13,569 bases of DNA from JAOUEE01 sp051011595 (GTDB taxonomy: Bacteria; Actinomycetota; Acidimicrobiia; Acidimicrobiales; SHLQ01), in NCBI GenBank assembly GCA_051011595.1, contig JBPCTQ010000246.1:1-13569 (forward strand), written 5' to 3'. This document shows positions 13,022 to 13,569 of the stretch, one piece after another (position 1 is the stretch's first letter; every line of letters starts with the position of its first letter). The translations under genes were made by a program, and so were the position numbers. The notes beneath the pieces are model-generated. The model was given only the letters and a program-made list of their open reading frames with translations. It ran no database searches and had not been told where the DNA came from.

Positions 13022-13569
13022 GTGTCGATGTTCTTCCAGCGCTGACCGGGTTCGTCCCACTGCATCCACGCCGCCAACACCGGATCCCACTGGATGTAGG
13101 TGTTGCGAGCGGCGTCCCACTGGGGCTCCGACGTCACCGGTGGTTGGGTCGACTGCACCATCGGCTGTTCTTCGATGGGGGCTACCGGAGCTGGTGGCTC
13201 GGCGGCCGGCGGTTCCGGTGGGGCGTAGTCGCTGATGGGTTGTTGCCCGAAGTCGGTGGCCGGGCTGGGGTCGGCGGTGGCGAAGTCCTCGATGGCCGGT
13301 TGGCTGGATTCATCGCCTGCCGGCTGACCGAACTCCGACGGCGCCGGCTGGCTGTATTCATCGCCTGCCGGCTGACCGGTGTCCGTCGGTTGGCCGAAGT
13401 CGGATGGTGCCGGCTGACCGGTGTCCGTCGGTTGGCCGAAGTCGGATGGTGCCGGCTGACCGAACTCCGTCGGTTCGGGTTGGCCCCATTGGTTGTCCGT
13501 TTGCTGACTGAAATCACCCGCTGGTGGTTGGTTGAAGTCGCCGACCGGAGGCTGTGCGAAATCGCCGGT
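13018..13569 (-). CDS. Pro/Gln-rich repetitive protein with C-terminal QWD decapeptides, partial
   Basis: This frame is open for 183 codons from the right edge to the TGA at 13018-13020; the N-terminus lies outside the window. I recognise no family. Residues 1-90 of the fragment are low-complexity repeats built on [DE]FGQP and xxGQPA(P/G)(S/D), including two identical 14-mers (DFGQPTDTGQPAPS). Residues 105-148 are Pro/Glu/Ala-rich. The last 34 residues change character: three tandem ten-residue units each starting QWD and carrying an aromatic at position 9 (QWDAARNTYI, QWDPVLAAWM, QWDEPGQRWK). No membrane segment is visible. The disordered, acidic Gln/Pro composition with a compact aromatic tail suggests a scaffold or binding protein, but the function is unknown. 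Other minus-strand frames here give Arg/Ser-rich nonsense with less natural composition. Confidence 0.65.
   Translation of the reverse strand, partial: TGDFAQPPVGDFNQPPAGDFSQQTDNQWGQPEPTEFGQPAPSDFGQPTDTGQPAPSDFGQPTDTGQPAGDEYSQPAPSEFGQPAGDESSQPAIEDFATADPSPATDFGQQPISDYAPPEPPAAEPPAPVAPIEEQPMVQSTQPPVTSEPQWDAARNTYIQWDPVLAAWMQWDEPGQRWKNIDT
13033..13122 (-). repeat. Three tandem 30-bp units encoding QWD decapeptides
   Basis: CAGTGGGA recurs on the minus strand at exact 30-bp spacing (units begin at 13122, 13092 and 13062). The units encode QWD-x5-[YW]-[IMK] at fragment residues 150-179. The DNA outside the QWD codons has diverged, so selection seems to hold the protein motif. Confidence 0.75.
13367..13462 (-). 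repeat. 42-bp tandem repeat, two perfect copies plus a partial third
   Basis: Copies at 13367-13408 and 13409-13450 are identical. A third begins at 13451 with the same first 12 bases. The period is a multiple of three and encodes DFGQPTDTGQPAPS. Related 48-bp-spaced segments occur just outside (shared blocks beginning at 13308 and 13356). Copy number could vary between strains. Confidence 0.85.

Noticed and set aside
13308..13462. Possible CRISPR array in the regularly repeated region
   Set aside because: The repeats are contiguous, in frame, of 42-48 bp period and without unique spacers; they encode [DE]FGQP peptide repeats. No cas genes are present.

Overview
The window looks like chromosomal DNA from a high-GC actinobacterium. 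The GC-rich codon third positions, the phoH-ybeY-CorC-era and uppS-recO gene blocks, a BldC/excisionase-type small regulator, and start codons sitting directly behind TANNNT boxes (leaderless transcripts) all fit. Acidimicrobiia is my best guess, but that is inference.

Layout. 1-1360 (minus): the 5' part of a CpaE/TadZ-like ATPase gene, cut by the left edge, preceded by a CpaB/SAF-domain gene. This looks like the start of a Flp/Tad-type pilus or secretion operon running off the left edge. 1474-1707 (plus): a 77-residue helix-turn-helix protein. 1732-2292 (minus): an unrecognised protein that seems to carry two Sm-like beta repeats. 2399-5935 (plus): a tightly overlapping housekeeping operon of phoH, ybeY, a CNNM/CBS/CorC membrane protein and era, concerned with RNA, ribosome and membrane functions.

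5947-9001 (minus): aioB-aioA, a Tat-exported Rieske subunit and a molybdopterin large subunit of the arsenite oxidase family. A membrane-anchored cytochrome c (9105-9572, plus) is divergently transcribed. Together they look like a small periplasmic respiratory module: the large subunit oxidises (or possibly reduces) an oxyanion and exchanges electrons through its [3Fe-4S] and Rieske centres with the anchored cytochrome c. 9600-11477 (minus): a DinG/XPD-type Fe-S helicase. 11558-13010 (plus): uppS and recO, which in many actinobacteria lie close to era. The respiratory module plus dinG therefore sits inside an otherwise conserved neighbourhood. 13018-13569 (minus): the C-terminal part of a Pro/Gln-rich repetitive protein ending in three tandem QWD decapeptides, cut by the right edge.

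There is no gene-free stretch over 300 bases. I saw no tRNA, rRNA, CRISPR array, transposase or phage gene. The points most worth a second look are the aio module (substrate, inserted position, an Asp in place of the arsenite-site Glu), the recurrent TANNNT-6/7 nt-start geometry, the QWD repeat protein, and the double Sm-like protein.
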